Counted from the first letter of the stretch, positions 45,634 to 54,517 are shown. The stretch is DNA of 64,000 nucleotides from Comamonadaceae bacterium (GCA_009996515.1 JAACZV010000005.1:1-64000); one strand, 5' to 3'. A program made the numbers and translations. Notes: generated by a model from the letters alone, not told the origin.

Positions 45634-46415
45634 GAGGCTTGCAGCGTCCGGCGGGCCAGGCACAGGTCGTCCCAGGCACCGGCCTTGTCGGCCGGCGAAC
45701 GCAAAAGATACGCCGGATGGAAGGAGACCACCACGGGCAGGTCGCGCCAGCGGTGCACGCGGCCGCGCAGCCGGCCCAGCGGCTCCGTCAGGCCGGTCAG
45801 CCGGCGCGCCGCCTGCAGGCCCAGGGCCAGCACCAGGCGGGGCTGCAGCAGCTCGACCTGGGCCGCCAGCACGGCCTCGCAGGCCTGCAGCTCGGCCGGC
45901 TGCGGTGCACGGCCGCGCGGCGGGCGGCATTTGACGATGGGCGTCACGAAGGCGCTGGCGGCGTCGCCGCCGCGGCGCTGGCCGGCGGCCAGCAGCATGC
46001 GGTCCAGCAGCCGGCCGGCATCCCCCGACGGCTGGCCGCCCAGGGCCTGGCCGCTGGCATCGTCGGCCTCGTCCGGCGGGTCGGTCACGACCAGCCATTG
46101 CACCTGCTGCAGTGCGCCGTTGCCGAAGACCGCGTGGCGCCGCTGCTCGCACAACCCGCAGCCTCGGCAGGCGGACACGGCCTCGCGCAGCGCCGGCAGG
46201 TCCAGGCCCGCGAAGCCGGACGGCGCGGCGGGCGCGGCAAGCATCACGGGCGCCGCCACGCGCACGATGGCCGGCGGCGGCACCACGGCGACGGGCGCTT
46301 GAGGCTCGGGCTCCGCGAGCTCGACGACCTCGGCCTCGGCCGCAACCGCTGCGGCGGCCGGCAGCCTGAACCCCATCTCGGCCAGCATGGCCCGTTGACG
46401 CGCATCCCAGCTCAT
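45630..46415 (-). CDS. uracil-DNA glycosylase family 4/5-like protein with altered motif 1
   Basis: 261 residues. An Ala/Pro/Val-rich N-terminal region (residues 15-70) is probably disordered. The core resembles iron-sulfur uracil-DNA glycosylases: CRGCGLCEQRRHAVFG and VKCRPPRGRAPQ supply cluster cysteines, and SFHPAYLLRSPADK is the motif 3 loop. Motif 1, normally G-E-x-P-G, reads VVTDPPDEAD, so the usual catalytic acid is displaced. It overlaps rimI by 4 nt and the GGDEF-EAL gene by 3 nt. Activity is uncertain. Confidence 0.8.
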   Translation of the reverse strand: MSWDARQRAMLAEMGFRLPAAAAVAAEAEVVELAEPEPQAPVAVVPPPAIVRVAAPVMLAAPAAPSGFAGLDLPALREAVSACRGCGLCEQRRHAVFGNGALQQVQWLVVTDPPDEADDASGQALGGQPSGDAGRLLDRMLLAAGQRRGGDAASAFVTPIVKCRPPRGRAPQPAELQACEAVLAAQVELLQPRLVLALGLQAARRLTGLTEPLGRLRGRVHRWRDLPVVVSFHPAYLLRSPADKAGAWDDLCLARRTLQAS

Positions 46416-46894
46416 GACGCCACCGACAGGCTCATCAGGATGGCGTCCTCGCGCGGCCCCTGCAGTACCGGGTAATAGGCGCGGCGCCGGCCCACCTCGG
46501 CAAAACCGTAGCGCCGGTAGACCTCGCGGGCGCGGGCATTGCCGATGCGCACCTCCAGCCACAGCTGCGGCAGGCCGCGGCGCCCGCATTCGGCCACCAG
46601 CCGGTCCAGCATGGCCACGGCCAAGCCGCGCCCCTGCCAGGCCGGCACCACGGTGATGTTGAGCAGGTGCATCTCGTCCACGCCGGGCATGGCCAGCCAA
46701 TAGCCCAGCAGCTCGGCCCGCGGCCCGCGCAACACCTCGGCCGGGTAGCCGGCCGCCAGCGAATCGACGAAATTGCCATGCGTCCACGGCACGGCATAGA
46801 CCTGATGCTCGACCGCGATGATCTCGGTCAGGTCGGGCACGCGCATGGCCGCCGCCTCGAAGGGCGGCGCGCCGGGCTGCAGCACGGCGTTCAT
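46412..46894 (-). CDS. rimI: ribosomal-protein-alanine N-acetyltransferase
   Basis: 160 residues, GNAT fold. The acetyl-CoA loop is VVPAWQGRGLAVAMLDRL with LEVRIGNARAREVYRRYGF, the hallmark of RimI, which acetylates the N-terminal Ala of S18. It overlaps tsaB upstream and the glycosylase downstream by 4 nt each, in the common tsaB-rimI order. Confidence 0.95.
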   Translation of the reverse strand: MNAVLQPGAPPFEAAAMRVPDLTEIIAVEHQVYAVPWTHGNFVDSLAAGYPAEVLRGPRAELLGYWLAMPGVDEMHLLNITVVPAWQGRGLAVAMLDRLVAECGRRGLPQLWLEVRIGNARAREVYRRYGFAEVGRRRAYYPVLQGPREDAILMSLSVAS

Positions 46895-47577
46895 GCCTTG
46901 GCGGCCTCGCGCTCGGCCGTCGTCAGCGCCACCTTGTCACGCACATAGACGGGCAGCGCCTCGGCCGCGTCGCGCAGCTCGCCGCGCTGCCAGGCGGCCA
47001 GCGCCAGCGCGCCCAGGGCGGCGGCGCGCGAACGGGCCTGGGGCCAGGCTCGCGGCAGAGCGCCCAGCGCCTCGGCATACTCGACCAGCGCCGTGCCGGC
47101 CACTGCCTCCGGCTCGCCCCAATGGGCGGCCAGGGCCTCGGGACGGTAGAGGGCCGGCGCCTCGGCGACCGTCCAGGCCCCGTCGACCCAGCGGTAGCGG
47201 GCCGCGTAGATTTCGCCGATGCGTGCATCCATGGCCACCCAGACATCGTCGCCGGCGCCCTGGGCACGCGCATCCTCGGCCACCAGCATCAGGCTGTCGA
47301 CGGCCAGCACCGGCTTGCCCAGGCCGAAGGCCAGTCCCTGGGCGACGGCGCAGGCGGTGCGCAGGCCGGTGAAGGCGCCGGGGCCCTGGCCGAAGGCGAT
47401 GGCGTCCAGGTCGGCCAGCGCCAGGCCGGCGTCGGCCAGCAAGGCCTGGACTTCGGGCAGCAGGCGCGCCGAGGCCTGGGCGCCGCCCGCGGCCTCGCAG
47501 ACCCGGGTCTGCCCCGGCGTCACCAGGGCCAGGGCCATCGCGTCGGTGGAGCTGTCTAGGGCCAGGAGAGAAGGCAT
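46891..47577 (-). CDS. tsaB: tRNA threonylcarbamoyladenosine biosynthesis protein TsaB
   Basis: 228 residues of the ASKHA fold. TsaB is the non-catalytic dimer partner of TsaD in t6A37 tRNA modification. Marks are LLALDSSTDAMALAL at the start, IAFGQGPGAFTGLRTACAVAQGLAFG and VAMDARIGEIYAARY. Start ATG 47577 is chosen over the adjacent TTG because TACACT ends exactly 6 nt before it. It heads a tightly packed minus-strand run with rimI, the glycosylase, a GGDEF-EAL protein and midA. Confidence 0.95.
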   Translation of the reverse strand: MPSLLALDSSTDAMALALVTPGQTRVCEAAGGAQASARLLPEVQALLADAGLALADLDAIAFGQGPGAFTGLRTACAVAQGLAFGLGKPVLAVDSLMLVAEDARAQGAGDDVWVAMDARIGEIYAARYRWVDGAWTVAEAPALYRPEALAAHWGEPEAVAGTALVEYAEALGALPRAWPQARSRAAALGALALAAWQRGELRDAAEALPVYVRDKVALTTAEREAAKA

Positions 47578-47583
47578 CAAGGC

Positions 47584-47589
47584 AGTGTA
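47584..47589 (-). promoter_or_regulatory. -10 element TACACT for tsaB
   Basis: TACACT ends exactly 6 nt before the tsaB ATG (spacer GCCTTG) and there is no Shine-Dalgarno. It lies between tsaB and the VOC remnant. Confidence 0.45.
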
Positions 47590-47609
47590 ACTTTCGGGTC
47601 GCCGACTAG

Positions 47610-47681
47610 AGGCAGCAAGGGGCGGCCTGGTTCAAGGACACGGAGGGCAACTTCCTCTGCCTGCACGAGGATCTCGCGTGA
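47610..47681 (+). pseudogene. 3' remnant of a VOC/glyoxalase-fold gene
   Basis: A plus-strand frame ending in TGA encodes 23 residues ending AAWFKDTEGNFLCLHEDLA. This is the typical C-terminus of small VOC-superfamily proteins, where WFKDxEGNxL leads to the last metal ligand. An in-frame TAG stands just upstream (47607-47609) and no start or body remains. It appears to be the surviving tail of a deleted gene in the tsaB-lepB gap. Recognition rests on one short motif. Confidence 0.5.
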
Positions 47682-47790
47682 GCGGCCTGGCGCCGCCATT
47701 CGCGCGCGCCCACCGCAGTTCGGCCACACCAGGCCGCCGCTCGCCCGGCCGGCGCCCCGCAGGCCGGGCGGACACCCCAGCATGGCGGCC

Positions 47791-48477
47791 ATGAACATCC
47801 GCTCCTTGCTCCGCGACAACCGCGGCTTCATCGTCTTCCTGCTCGGCTTCGCGCTGTTCCGCAGCGCGGTGGCCGACTGGAACCCCATCCCGTCGGGCTC
47901 GATGCGGCCCACGCTGCTGGAGGGCGACGTGGTGCTCGTCAACCGCCTGGCCTACGACCTCAAGCTGCCGCTGACCAACCTGGTGCTGCTGCCGCTGGGC
48001 GAGCCGCGGCGCGGCGACGTCGTCACGCTGAACTCGCCGGCCGGCGGCACCCGCCTGATCAAGCGCATCGTGGGCCTGCCAGGCGACCGCATCGCGATGC
48101 GCGACGACGTGCTGGTCCTCAACGGCCGGCCGCTGGCCTACCGCGACGGCCACACCCGGGGCGAGCGCGTCACGCCGGGCTGGGTGGTCGACGCATTGCG
48201 CGCCACCGAGCATCTCGATGGCCGGCCGCATGCGGTGCAGTTCCTGCCCGCGCTGCGGGCGCGGCGCGACTTCGCCGAGATCACCGTGCCGCCGGGCCAG
48301 GTTTTCCTGCTCGGCGACAACCGCGACAACAGCGCGGACTCACGCTTCATCGGCTGCGTGCCGCGCGAGCGGCTGATAGGCCGCGCCCACCATGTGCTGG
48401 TGTCGGCCGACTGGCTGGGCGAGGATGGCTGGCGCCTGGCGCCGCGCTGGGGCCGCTGGCTGACGGCGATACGCTGA
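47791..48477 (+). CDS. lepB: signal peptidase I
   Basis: 228 residues. The inner-membrane serine protease that removes signal peptides. One N-terminal hydrophobic anchor (FIVFLLGFALFRSAVADW), nucleophile Ser in PIPSGSMRPTLLEGD, catalytic Lys in GTRLIKRIVGLPGD, and the C-terminal GDNRDNSADSR box. Two in-frame ATGs (47782, 47791); the second fits the family and lies in the same CAGCATGGCGGCCATGAAC context as the OlsB-like gene. It is divergent from tsaB and may be a second or divergent LepB, since it is not next to lepA or rnc. Confidence 0.93.
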   Translation: MNIRSLLRDNRGFIVFLLGFALFRSAVADWNPIPSGSMRPTLLEGDVVLVNRLAYDLKLPLTNLVLLPLGEPRRGDVVTLNSPAGGTRLIKRIVGLPGDRIAMRDDVLVLNGRPLAYRDGHTRGERVTPGWVVDALRATEHLDGRPHAVQFLPALRARRDFAEITVPPGQVFLLGDNRDNSADSRFIGCVPRERLIGRAHHVLVSADWLGEDGWRLAPRWGRWLTAIR

Positions 48478-48479
48478 GG

Positions 48480-50438
48480 CTAGACGCCGCCGTCGCGCTC
48501 GGCCCAGCGGAAGTCGTAGACCGGGCGCACGACATCGTTGACCAGTTCCATCACGGCGCGGTGGCCCTGGGCGAAGGCGGCATTGGTCAGCGAGGTGGCC
48601 GCGGCGTCGGAGTTCGCGATCGCGATGCGGCCGAAGCGCTGGCGGCCCACCACCCAAGGCGCGTCCTGGGCGTCGTACAGCTCGTTGGCGCCGCCGGCAT
48701 AGCCATGGGCCCAGCGGCAGACGGTGATGCCGGCAATGTCGCGCGCCGCGTCGAAACCGCCCGGCCCCAGCATGCGGTTGAGCTGGGAACGGATGTCGCG
48801 CTCCAGCGTCTCGAAGCTCAGCGCCTGCAGCGCCGCGCGCGCCGCCTTCCAGCGCTCGCGCGGCGGCAGGCCGGTGTGGCGCTGCTCCAGCACATGGCGC
48901 GACAGGTTCATGAACAGCACGGCCGGCTCGTCCGGCGTGCGCGCGTTGGCGTAGGCGCCGCCCCACTCCGGCATGGCCCAGGGCGTCGTGAACGCAAACG
49001 GCATGCCGCGGCTGCCTATGCCGTAGACACCCAGCTGGTGGAAGGCGCGCCAGTCGCGGATCGCGACGAAGCTGCGCAGCTGCGCCTTGCGCACCGAGCG
49101 GTGCAACGCCGCCTTCTGCGCCTCGGGCAGCTCGGGCACCAGATAGGGAACCATGGCGTTGAAGCAGGCCATCACGGCGGCGTCGGCGCGCACGCGCTGC
49201 GCCCGACCGCCCCGCACATAGCTGATGTCCACCGCGCGGGCCGCGTCCGGGTCGCCGACATGGGCCGCCCGCACCACCATGCTGGAGAGCCGGATGCGCA
49301 CCTCGTTGCCCGGCTGGTCCAGCCGGTCGTAGCGCAGTGGCGCGCGTATCGAGTCCTCCGCGGTGCTGCCGGGCAGCGAGCCGGGCACCAGGTGGCGGAT
49401 CAGCAGGCGCGCGACGCCGGCATTGCCGTCCGGGAACTGGATCAGCTCGCCCACGTCGGCAACCACGTTGGAGAAGCGCTCCACCTTGGGCAGGCCCAGG
49501 CCGGCAAAGGGCTGGGGGTAGCTGCGCGACGCGGCCCAGGCGCTCAGCGTGTCGAAGCCGGCCGAGCTGTTGTCCATGTCGTTGCCCCAGCCGGCGGCGT
49601 GGTAGGCCACGGCCTCGGGCGGCAGCCTGGCGACGTTCAGCAGGTAGTCGCTGAACGACATCCGGCGCAGCCGGCGGATCTTCTCCTCGACGGCCAGCCC
49701 CGCCAGGTGGTCGGTGGTGTCGGTGAAGTAACGCACCATGCCCGCCTTGACGGCCTCGGGCAGCGGCGTGCCGTCGTAATGGGCACGCAGCTTCTCGGCC
49801 GTGATGCCTCGCATGGACGGGTTCAGCAGCAGCCGGTCGCTGCCGAAGTCCTCACGGTTGTAGAAGGTGCCGGGGCGCAAGCCCGCCGCGGCGAACGGAT
49901 CGCGGTCGGCCGCCGCATGGCGGCGGTAGCGCTCGCGGTCGATGCCGATGTCCGCCAGCATGCGCAGCGACTCGGGCGAGAAGGTGTTGAGGTTCCAGAG
50001 CTCCTGCGTGCCGCCGCAGACCAGCAGCTGCCGGCCGCCGACCTCGAACTCGACGCGGCGCGCATGGCCGCCGAAGTCGTCGCAGCCGTCCAGCAGCAGC
50101 ACCCTGGCGCCCGGCCGCTGCTGGCGGTAGAACCAGGCCGCCGCCAGCCCCGACATGCCGGCGCCGACGACCACCAGGTCATAGTGCTCGCCAGTGTCCG
50201 CCACGGCGCCCAGGCCCAGGCCGTCGCGCACCGCATGGCCGGCCGCCATCGCGGCGTTGTCGAAGCCGCGCAGGCCCTGCTGCCGCGACGGTGCGCCGGC
50301 GTCGGCCGTGGCCGCCCGCGCCACGCCGCCCACCGACAGCGCCGCCGCGCCGGCGGCCATGCCGTCGAGGAAGTCCCGGCGCGAGATCCTGCGGTCCAGC
50401 CCCAAGGCGCGATCGTCGGCGCTGCGCTGTGGTCCCAT
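48480..50438 (-). CDS. Tat-exported flavin amine-oxidase-like protein
   Basis: 652 residues. A twin-arginine signal (RRISRRDFLDGMAAGAAALS) targets it to the periplasm. The FAD-binding start is DLVVVGAGMSGLAAAWFYRQQRPGA with LLLDGCDDFGGHARR, as in the flavin monoamine oxidase/phytoene-desaturase superfamily. A central helical region (FSDYLLNVARLPPEAV) and the C-terminal WAHGYAGGANELYDA segment follow. Substrate is unknown. The ATG follows GGGAGGGA. It diverges from the lactate/malate dehydrogenase-like gene 128 nt away. Confidence 0.85.
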   Translation of the reverse strand: MGPQRSADDRALGLDRRISRRDFLDGMAAGAAALSVGGVARAATADAGAPSRQQGLRGFDNAAMAAGHAVRDGLGLGAVADTGEHYDLVVVGAGMSGLAAAWFYRQQRPGARVLLLDGCDDFGGHARRVEFEVGGRQLLVCGGTQELWNLNTFSPESLRMLADIGIDRERYRRHAAADRDPFAAAGLRPGTFYNREDFGSDRLLLNPSMRGITAEKLRAHYDGTPLPEAVKAGMVRYFTDTTDHLAGLAVEEKIRRLRRMSFSDYLLNVARLPPEAVAYHAAGWGNDMDNSSAGFDTLSAWAASRSYPQPFAGLGLPKVERFSNVVADVGELIQFPDGNAGVARLLIRHLVPGSLPGSTAEDSIRAPLRYDRLDQPGNEVRIRLSSMVVRAAHVGDPDAARAVDISYVRGGRAQRVRADAAVMACFNAMVPYLVPELPEAQKAALHRSVRKAQLRSFVAIRDWRAFHQLGVYGIGSRGMPFAFTTPWAMPEWGGAYANARTPDEPAVLFMNLSRHVLEQRHTGLPPRERWKAARAALQALSFETLERDIRSQLNRMLGPGGFDAARDIAGITVCRWAHGYAGGANELYDAQDAPWVVGRQRFGRIAIANSDAAATSLTNAAFAQGHRAVMELVNDVVRPVYDFRWAERDGGV

Positions 50439-50554
50439 GCGTCCCTCCCGGTGGTGGCGCCCGCAGTGTGCCGCCACGCACCCGTCCAGGCCCCCGCGGA
50501 AACGCCAGGTCGCCACGGCCGCGAACGCGGTACCGAGGCCCGGCATGACGGCGC

Positions 50555-50560
50555 CATACT
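50555..50560 (+). promoter_or_regulatory. -10 element CATACT for the lactate/malate dehydrogenase-like gene
   Basis: CATACT ends exactly 6 nt before the ATG at 50567 (spacer GACGGC), with no Shine-Dalgarno between. Confidence 0.45.
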
Positions 50561-50566
50561 GACGGC

Positions 50567-51484
50567 ATGAAAGCGCGCATCGGCATCATCGGCACCGGCT
50601 GGGTTGGCACCAGCGTGGCCTTCTCCACCCTGCTGGCCGGCCATGCCGGCGAGCTCTGGCTGCACGACCTGCGCGGCGACGTCGCCGAGGGCGAGGCCAT
50701 GGACCTGGCCGACGGCGCGGCCTTCTACCGGCGCTGCGCGGTGCATGCCGTGGCGCTGGAGCAGATGCGCGAGGCCGACATCGTCGTGCTGGCCGCCGGC
50801 CGCAACGGCCGCCCGGACGAGAGCCGGCTGGATCTGCTGCGCGACAACGCCCGCAGCGCCGCCGACATCGGCCGCGTGCTGGCCGGCTTCGGCGGCATCG
50901 TGCTGGTCGTGACCAATCCGGTCGACGTGCTGACCCGCGTCGTCGCCGAGGCCGGCGGCCTGGCGCCGGAACGCGTCATCGGCACCGGCACGCTGCTGGA
51001 CACGGCGCGGCTGCGCGAGCGCCTGGCCGGGCGGCTGGGGCTGTCCACGCAGTCCATCCATGCCCAGGTGGTCGGCGAGCATGGCGACTCGTCGGTGATG
51101 CTGTGGTCGGGCGCCCGCGTCAGCGGCCTGGCGCTGCGCGACTGGCCCGGCTGGCAGGCCGGCGAGGAGCCGGCCCTGGGCCAGCAGGTGCGGCGCGCGG
51201 CCTACGAGGTCATCCAGCGCAAGGGCGCCACCAACCACGCCATCGGCCTGGTGACGGCCGAGTTGATCGGCTGCATCGTCAACGACGAGCACCGGCTGCT
51301 GCCGGTCAGCCGCGTGCAGCAGGGTGCCTGCGGCATCCAGGGCGTGGCGCTGTCGCTGCCGGCCGTGGTGGGCCGGGGCGGTGCGGCCCGGGTCGTCGAG
51401 CCGGCCATGGACGAGGGCGAGCGCGAGGCGCTGATGGCGTCGGCCCGCCTGCTGGGCACCGCCTTCGATGCCTTGAGCGGCTGA
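50567..51484 (+). CDS. L-lactate/malate dehydrogenase family protein with unusual specificity residue
   Basis: 305 residues. NAD-binding start MKARIGIIGTGWVGTSVAFS, VVTNPVDVLT, substrate Arg in GTGTLLDTARLRE and the catalytic His in QVVGEHGDSSVMLWSG are all in place, as in bacterial L-lactate dehydrogenases. The substrate loop reads AAGRNGRPDESRLDLL. At the position that is Gln in lactate and Arg in malate dehydrogenases it has Gly, so it may prefer a bulkier 2-hydroxy acid. It diverges from the Tat flavin oxidase. Confidence 0.88.
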   Translation: MKARIGIIGTGWVGTSVAFSTLLAGHAGELWLHDLRGDVAEGEAMDLADGAAFYRRCAVHAVALEQMREADIVVLAAGRNGRPDESRLDLLRDNARSAADIGRVLAGFGGIVLVVTNPVDVLTRVVAEAGGLAPERVIGTGTLLDTARLRERLAGRLGLSTQSIHAQVVGEHGDSSVMLWSGARVSGLALRDWPGWQAGEEPALGQQVRRAAYEVIQRKGATNHAIGLVTAELIGCIVNDEHRLLPVSRVQQGACGIQGVALSLPAVVGRGGAARVVEPAMDEGEREALMASARLLGTAFDALSG

Positions 51485-51597
51485 TCCGGCCGCGTCCACA
51501 AGCTTGCGGATGGCCGCCCCGGCCAGGACAGCGTCGCGAAGGGGGACCCTTCTAAAAGCCGGAGGTCGAATTCCTCGACACGCCAAAGGAGCCCCTC

Positions 51598-52035
51598 ATG
51601 CAAAGACTGTCACCGACCCTGTTCGCATTGCTGCTGGCCGGCGCTTCGACCCTGGTCTGGGCCCAGGACGCCAAGCCCTACAAGGAAGGCCCCGTCACGG
51701 AGGTCTCCTACATCAAGATCAAGCCCGGCCGCTTCGACGACTACATGCAGTTCCTGGCCACCACCTACCGGGCCAACATGGACGCACAGAAGAAGGCCGG
51801 CCTGATCATGAGCTACAACATCTTCGGCAAGCAGGCCCGCACGCCGCAGGAGCCCGACCTGATCCTGACCGTCACCTACGCCAACATGGCCGCGCTGGAC
51901 CGCATCGACGAGGCCGAGGCGGTGTCGGCCAAGGTGCTGGGCAACAACGCGGCCCAGAACAAGGCCACCATCGAGCGCGGCCCCATGCGTGACGTGCTGG
52001 GCAGCGAGCTGATCCGCGAGCTGGTGCTGAAGTAG
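51598..52035 (+). CDS. secreted protein of unknown function (dimeric alpha/beta-barrel-like)
   Basis: 145 residues with a signal peptide (SPTLFALLLAGASTLVWAQ). The mature part TEVSYIKIKPGRFDDYMQFLATTYRANMDAQKKAG followed by LILTVTYANMAALDRIDEA resembles NIPSNAP/EthD-like dimeric alpha-beta barrels, small exported proteins of unknown role. Strong AAAGGAG ribosome site. Not co-oriented with the genes downstream. Fold assignment is tentative. Confidence 0.72.
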   Translation: MQRLSPTLFALLLAGASTLVWAQDAKPYKEGPVTEVSYIKIKPGRFDDYMQFLATTYRANMDAQKKAGLIMSYNIFGKQARTPQEPDLILTVTYANMAALDRIDEAEAVSAKVLGNNAAQNKATIERGPMRDVLGSELIRELVLK

Positions 52036-52058
52036 CGCGCGGCGGGCGCGCCCGGGCC

Positions 52059-53189
52059 TCAGGCCAGCGCGCGCCCGATCAGGATCTTCTGCACCTCGCT
52101 GGTGCCCTCGTAGATCTGCGTGACGCGCACGTCGCGATAGATGCGCTCCACGGGGAAGTCGCTGAGGTAGCCGTAGCCGCCGTGGATCTGTATGGCCTCG
52201 GAGCAGACGCGCTCGGCCATCTCGCTGGCGAACAGCTTGGCCATGGCGGCCTCCTTCAGGCAGGGCCGGCCGGCGTCCTTCAGGCTGGCGGCATGCCAGA
52301 TCAGCTGGCGCGCGGCCTCGATCTGCGTCGCCATGTCGGCCAGCTTGAACTGCACCGCCTGGTGGTTGAAGATGGGCTGGCCGAAGGTCGAGCGGTCACG
52401 GCTGTAGCGCAGCGCCGCCTCGAAGGCCGCACGCGCCATGCCCACGCTCTGCGACGCGATGCCGATGCGCCCGCCCTCCAGGCCCGACAGCGCGATCTTC
52501 AGGCCCTGGCCCTCCTCGCCCAGCCGGTTGGCGGCCGGCACGCGGCAGTTCTCGAACAGGATCTGGGCCGTGTCGCTGCTGTGCTGGCCCATCTTTTCCT
52601 CGACGCGGGCAACGGTGTAGCCGGGCGTGTCGGTGGGCACGACGAAGGCGCTGATGCCTTTCTTGCCGGCGGACTTGTCCGTCACGGCCATCACGATGGC
52701 GACGTCGCCATGCTTGCCGCTGGTGATGAACTGCTTGACGCCGTTGAGCACGTAGTGGTCGCCGTCGCGCACGGCGGTGGTCTTCAGGCCGCCGGCCTCC
52801 GAGCCGACATGCGGCTCGGTCAGGCAGAACGCGCCCAGCATGTCGCCGCGCGCCAGGGGCTTGAGGAAGCGCTGCTTCTGCTCGTCGTTGGCGAAGGCCA
52901 TCAGGATGGAGCAGACCGGGCAGTTGTTGACGCTGACCACCGTGCTGGTGCCGCCGTCGCCGGCGGCGATCTCCTCCAGGATGACCGACAGCGCCAGGTA
53001 GTCCAGGCCCGCGCCGTCCCATTCGGCGGGCACGGCCACGCCATAGCAGCCCAGCGCGGCCAGGCCCTTGAGCTGCGCGGCGGGGAAGTGATGGGTCTTG
53101 TCCCAGGCGGCGGCGTGGGGCGCGATCTCGGCCTGCACATAGGCGCGGATGGCGTCTTGCACGGCGAGGTGGTCGTCGCTCAAGAGCAT
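52059..53189 (-). CDS. acyl-CoA dehydrogenase (short/medium chain type)
   Basis: 376 residues. FAD enzyme that makes the alpha-beta double bond of acyl-CoA. Signatures are [20 protein letters not shown] and the C-terminal [20 protein letters not shown] with the catalytic Glu in [17 protein letters not shown], as in butyryl-CoA dehydrogenases. It follows the SDR gene on the same strand with an AAGGAGA site. With the acetyl-CoA C-acetyltransferase upstream it belongs to a beta-oxidation or short-chain-acid group. Confidence 0.95.
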   Translation of the reverse strand: MLLSDDHLAVQDAIRAYVQAEIAPHAAAWDKTHHFPAAQLKGLAALGCYGVAVPAEWDGAGLDYLALSVILEEIAAGDGGTSTVVSVNNCPVCSILMAFANDEQKQRFLKPLARGDMLGAFCLTEPHVGSEAGGLKTTAVRDGDHYVLNGVKQFITSGKHGDVAIVMAVTDKSAGKKGISAFVVPTDTPGYTVARVEEKMGQHSSDTAQILFENCRVPAANRLGEEGQGLKIALSGLEGGRIGIASQSVGMARAAFEAALRYSRDRSTFGQPIFNHQAVQFKLADMATQIEAARQLIWHAASLKDAGRPCLKEAAMAKLFASEMAERVCSEAIQIHGGYGYLSDFPVERIYRDVRVTQIYEGTSEVQKILIGRALA

Positions 53190-53222
53190 GGAAATCTCCT
53201 TGTTGGTGCGCAGCCGCCGGCC

Positions 53223-53888
53223 CTACCAGGCCAGGCGCTGCCCGTCGTAGTTGAAGAAGCTGCCCGTGTCCGCCGGCTTCACGCTGGCCAGCACGGTGCG
53301 CATGCCGGCGATGCTGGTGGTCGCGTCGATGTCGGCGCCGGCGCCGCCCATGTCCGTGCGCACCCAGCCCGGGTGGAAGCTGACGACGATGGCCCGGCCG
53401 GCCAGGGCCAGCGCCGCGTCCTTCATCACCGAGTTCACGGCGGCCTTGGACGCGCGATACAGCCAGCCGCTGGCGCTGCCGCGCAGGCCCAGCGAACCCA
53501 TCTTGGACGAGATGATGGCCACGCGCGCGTCCGGCGCCAGCGCCTCGGCGATCTGCGGCAGCACGCGCATGGGACCCAGCACATTGGTGTGCATGACGGC
53601 GTCGAAGTCGGCCTCGGTCGGCGCCTCCAGGCCGGTGGTGCGGGGCCCGTACAGGCCGGCGTTGATGACGACCACGTCGAAGCGCTCGCCGTCGATCAGC
53701 CAGGCCAGGCCCGACACGCTGGCCGCGCTCGCCACGTCCAGCTTCAGCGCGCGGGCGCCATGGGCCTGCAGCCGCTCCAGCGCGGCCTCATCGCGCGCCG
53801 TGGCCGTGATGCGGGCGCCGGCGGCGCGGTACTGCCGGACGAACTCCAGGCCCAGGCCGCGCGAGGCGCCGATGATGAGGACATTCAT
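53223..53888 (-). CDS. short-chain dehydrogenase/reductase
   Basis: 221 residues of the classical SDR fold. NAD(P) motif MNVLIIGASRGLGLEF, NAG in VVVINAGLYGP, catalytic Ser in VAIISSKMGS, YRASK, and HPGWVRTDMGG. Some relatives are C-factor-like. It overlaps the LysE gene upstream by 4 nt (ATGA). Substrate unknown; context points to an acyl-CoA or carbonyl substrate. Confidence 0.92.
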   Translation of the reverse strand: MNVLIIGASRGLGLEFVRQYRAAGARITATARDEAALERLQAHGARALKLDVASAASVSGLAWLIDGERFDVVVINAGLYGPRTTGLEAPTEADFDAVMHTNVLGPMRVLPQIAEALAPDARVAIISSKMGSLGLRGSASGWLYRASKAAVNSVMKDAALALAGRAIVVSFHPGWVRTDMGGAGADIDATTSIAGMRTVLASVKPADTGSFFNYDGQRLAW

Positions 53889-54514
53889 GGTTGGGTGAAG
53901 GCGAGTTTGGCGGCCAGCACGGTGAACAGGCCGGCGCCGCCGAGGTTGAGGCCGCGCCCCAGCCAGGGCCGCGGCCGGCCGCGGCGCAGCGGCGCGACCA
54001 GGGCGATCAGCACCAGCAGGAACAGCAGCCCCTGCACGATGAACCAGGCACCGAGGAACAGAAAGGCCAGCGTCTTGTCGGGCGCCGCGGCGGCGATGAA
54101 CTGCGGTAGCAGCGCGAGGAAGAACAGCGCCACCTTGGGATTCAGCGCATTCGTGAAGAAGCCCTGGCGGGCCGTGCGCCACAGCGATTGCGGTGCCGTC
54201 ACCGCCACGTCGGCCGGGGCCGGGCGCAGGCCCGCCTTGGCCATGCCCCAGGCCACGTAGAGCAGATAGGCGGCGCCCACCAGCTTGACCACGGTGAAGG
54301 CCTGGGCCGACGCGGCCAGCAGCGCCGCCAGGCCGAAGGCCGCGGCCAGCGTGTGCAGCACGCAACCGGCCATGATGCCCAGCGCCGCCGCCACGCCCTG
54401 GCGCCAGCCGCCGCGCAGCGTGCTGGCGACGGTGTAGGCCATGTCCACGCCGGGCGTCGCGTTCAGCACGAAGACGGTGGCGGCGAACAGCGCCAGGTCG
54501 TGGACGCCCAGCAC
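53885..54514 (-). CDS. LysE/RhtB-family amino-acid exporter
   Basis: 209 residues, about six membrane helices. Family marks are the N-terminal LFAATVFVLNATPGVDMAYTVASTLRGGWRQGVAAALG and VVKLVGAAYLLYVAWGMAK. The start is GTG, 3 nt after the thiolase stop. It exports amino acids or related compounds; substrate unknown. Lies between thiolase and SDR in the same unit. Confidence 0.93.
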   Translation of the reverse strand: MLGVHDLALFAATVFVLNATPGVDMAYTVASTLRGGWRQGVAAALGIMAGCVLHTLAAAFGLAALLAASAQAFTVVKLVGAAYLLYVAWGMAKAGLRPAPADVAVTAPQSLWRTARQGFFTNALNPKVALFFLALLPQFIAAAAPDKTLAFLFLGAWFIVQGLLFLLVLIALVAPLRRGRPRPWLGRGLNLGGAGLFTVLAAKLAFTQP

Positions 54515-54517
54515 GGC

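Noticed and set aside
47782-47800. The shared CAGCATGGCGGCCATGAAC context at two genes (also near 2089) as a mobile repeat
   Set aside because: Only 19 nt, confined to start codons; better explained by the short-spaced -10/start pattern and codon preference.
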